Positions 14,259 through 14,325 of a DNA stretch of 14,325 nt are shown one piece after another (the stretch's first letter is position 1; every line of letters starts with the position of its first letter). The notes under the pieces are model-generated. The model was not told the origin of the DNA and did not search any database. It saw nothing but the letters and a program-made list of their open reading frames with translations. A program made the translations under genes and the position numbers. The stretch comes from an uncultured Prevotella sp. GTDB taxonomy: Bacteria > Bacteroidota > Bacteroidia > Bacteroidales > Bacteroidaceae. The DNA is taken from positions 1 to 14,325 of the forward strand of contig CAAHDP010000436.1 in NCBI GenBank assembly GCA_900770515.1. The letters are read 5' to 3'.

Positions 14259-14325
14259 TTAGTCAATAATCAAGTTCTCACCTGTCATATCAGCTGGCTG
14301 CTCCAAGCCCATGATGTGGAGGATA
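14259..14325 (-). CDS. gpmI: C-terminal end of probable 2,3-bisphosphoglycerate-independent phosphoglycerate mutase (partial)
   Basis: On the - strand the last 21 codons before a TAA stop read ILHIMGLEQPADMTGENLIID. The pattern 'I-L-x-x-M-G-hydrophobic-x-x-P-x-x-M-T-G-x-x-L-I' is the usual C-terminus of the alkaline-phosphatase-fold phosphoglycerate mutase, which interconverts 3- and 2-phosphoglycerate in glycolysis. Members of the same superfamily such as sulfatases can have similar 'M-G-x-x-x-P' endings, but 'MTG(x)SL' fits the mutase best. All the rest of the gene, including its metal-binding residues, lies outside the window. Confidence 0.7.
   Translation of the reverse strand, partial: ILHIMGLEQPADMTGENLIID

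Overview
The window reads as chromosome of a Bacteroidota organism, most likely in the Prevotella/Segatella group; the genus is inferred from how the proteins read, not from a search. The supporting signs are several promoters of the Bacteroidota type (TAnnTTTG, one with a TTTG box 20 nt upstream), weak or absent Shine-Dalgarno sequences, a cell-wall/division gene order with no ddl between murC and ftsQ, and FtsA and FtsZ with long charged C-terminal extensions. Most of the window is housekeeping.

Region by region. (1) Positions 1-5784 are the end of the division and cell wall (dcw) cluster, all on the + strand: murG (5' end missing), murC, ftsQ, ftsA and ftsZ. murG/murC overlap by one base and murC/ftsQ abut, so they are probably translated from one mRNA. 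MurG and MurC make and extend the peptidoglycan precursor; FtsQ, FtsA and FtsZ build the divisome that directs it to the septum. (2) recO (repair, - strand) converges on ftsZ and is divergent from a tRNA-Glu(TTC)-rpsT unit; two promoter motifs face away from each other in the shared gap. (3) gyrB has its own promoter motif and a strong intrinsic terminator. (4) Positions 9407-12775 are an accessory carbohydrate locus: a secreted GH95 glycosidase followed at 51 nt by a secreted protein that resembles the non-catalytic parts of alpha-L-rhamnosidases. No SusC/SusD pair or regulator lies in the window. (5) Positions 12806-14325 on the - strand hold a cysteine-rich DUF3109-type protein, ung (uracil-DNA glycosylase), and the last 21 codons of what looks like gpmI.

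No stretch over 300 bases lacks a gene; the largest gap (7055-7315) holds the rpsT terminator and the gyrB promoter. I see no insertion sequences, CRISPR arrays, phage genes or defence genes. No clearly new system is evident. The most notable points are the GH95 enzyme carrying Thr at a position that separates L-galactosidases from L-fucosidases, its catalytic-domain-less rhamnosidase-like partner, and matching charged helices in FtsA and FtsZ.
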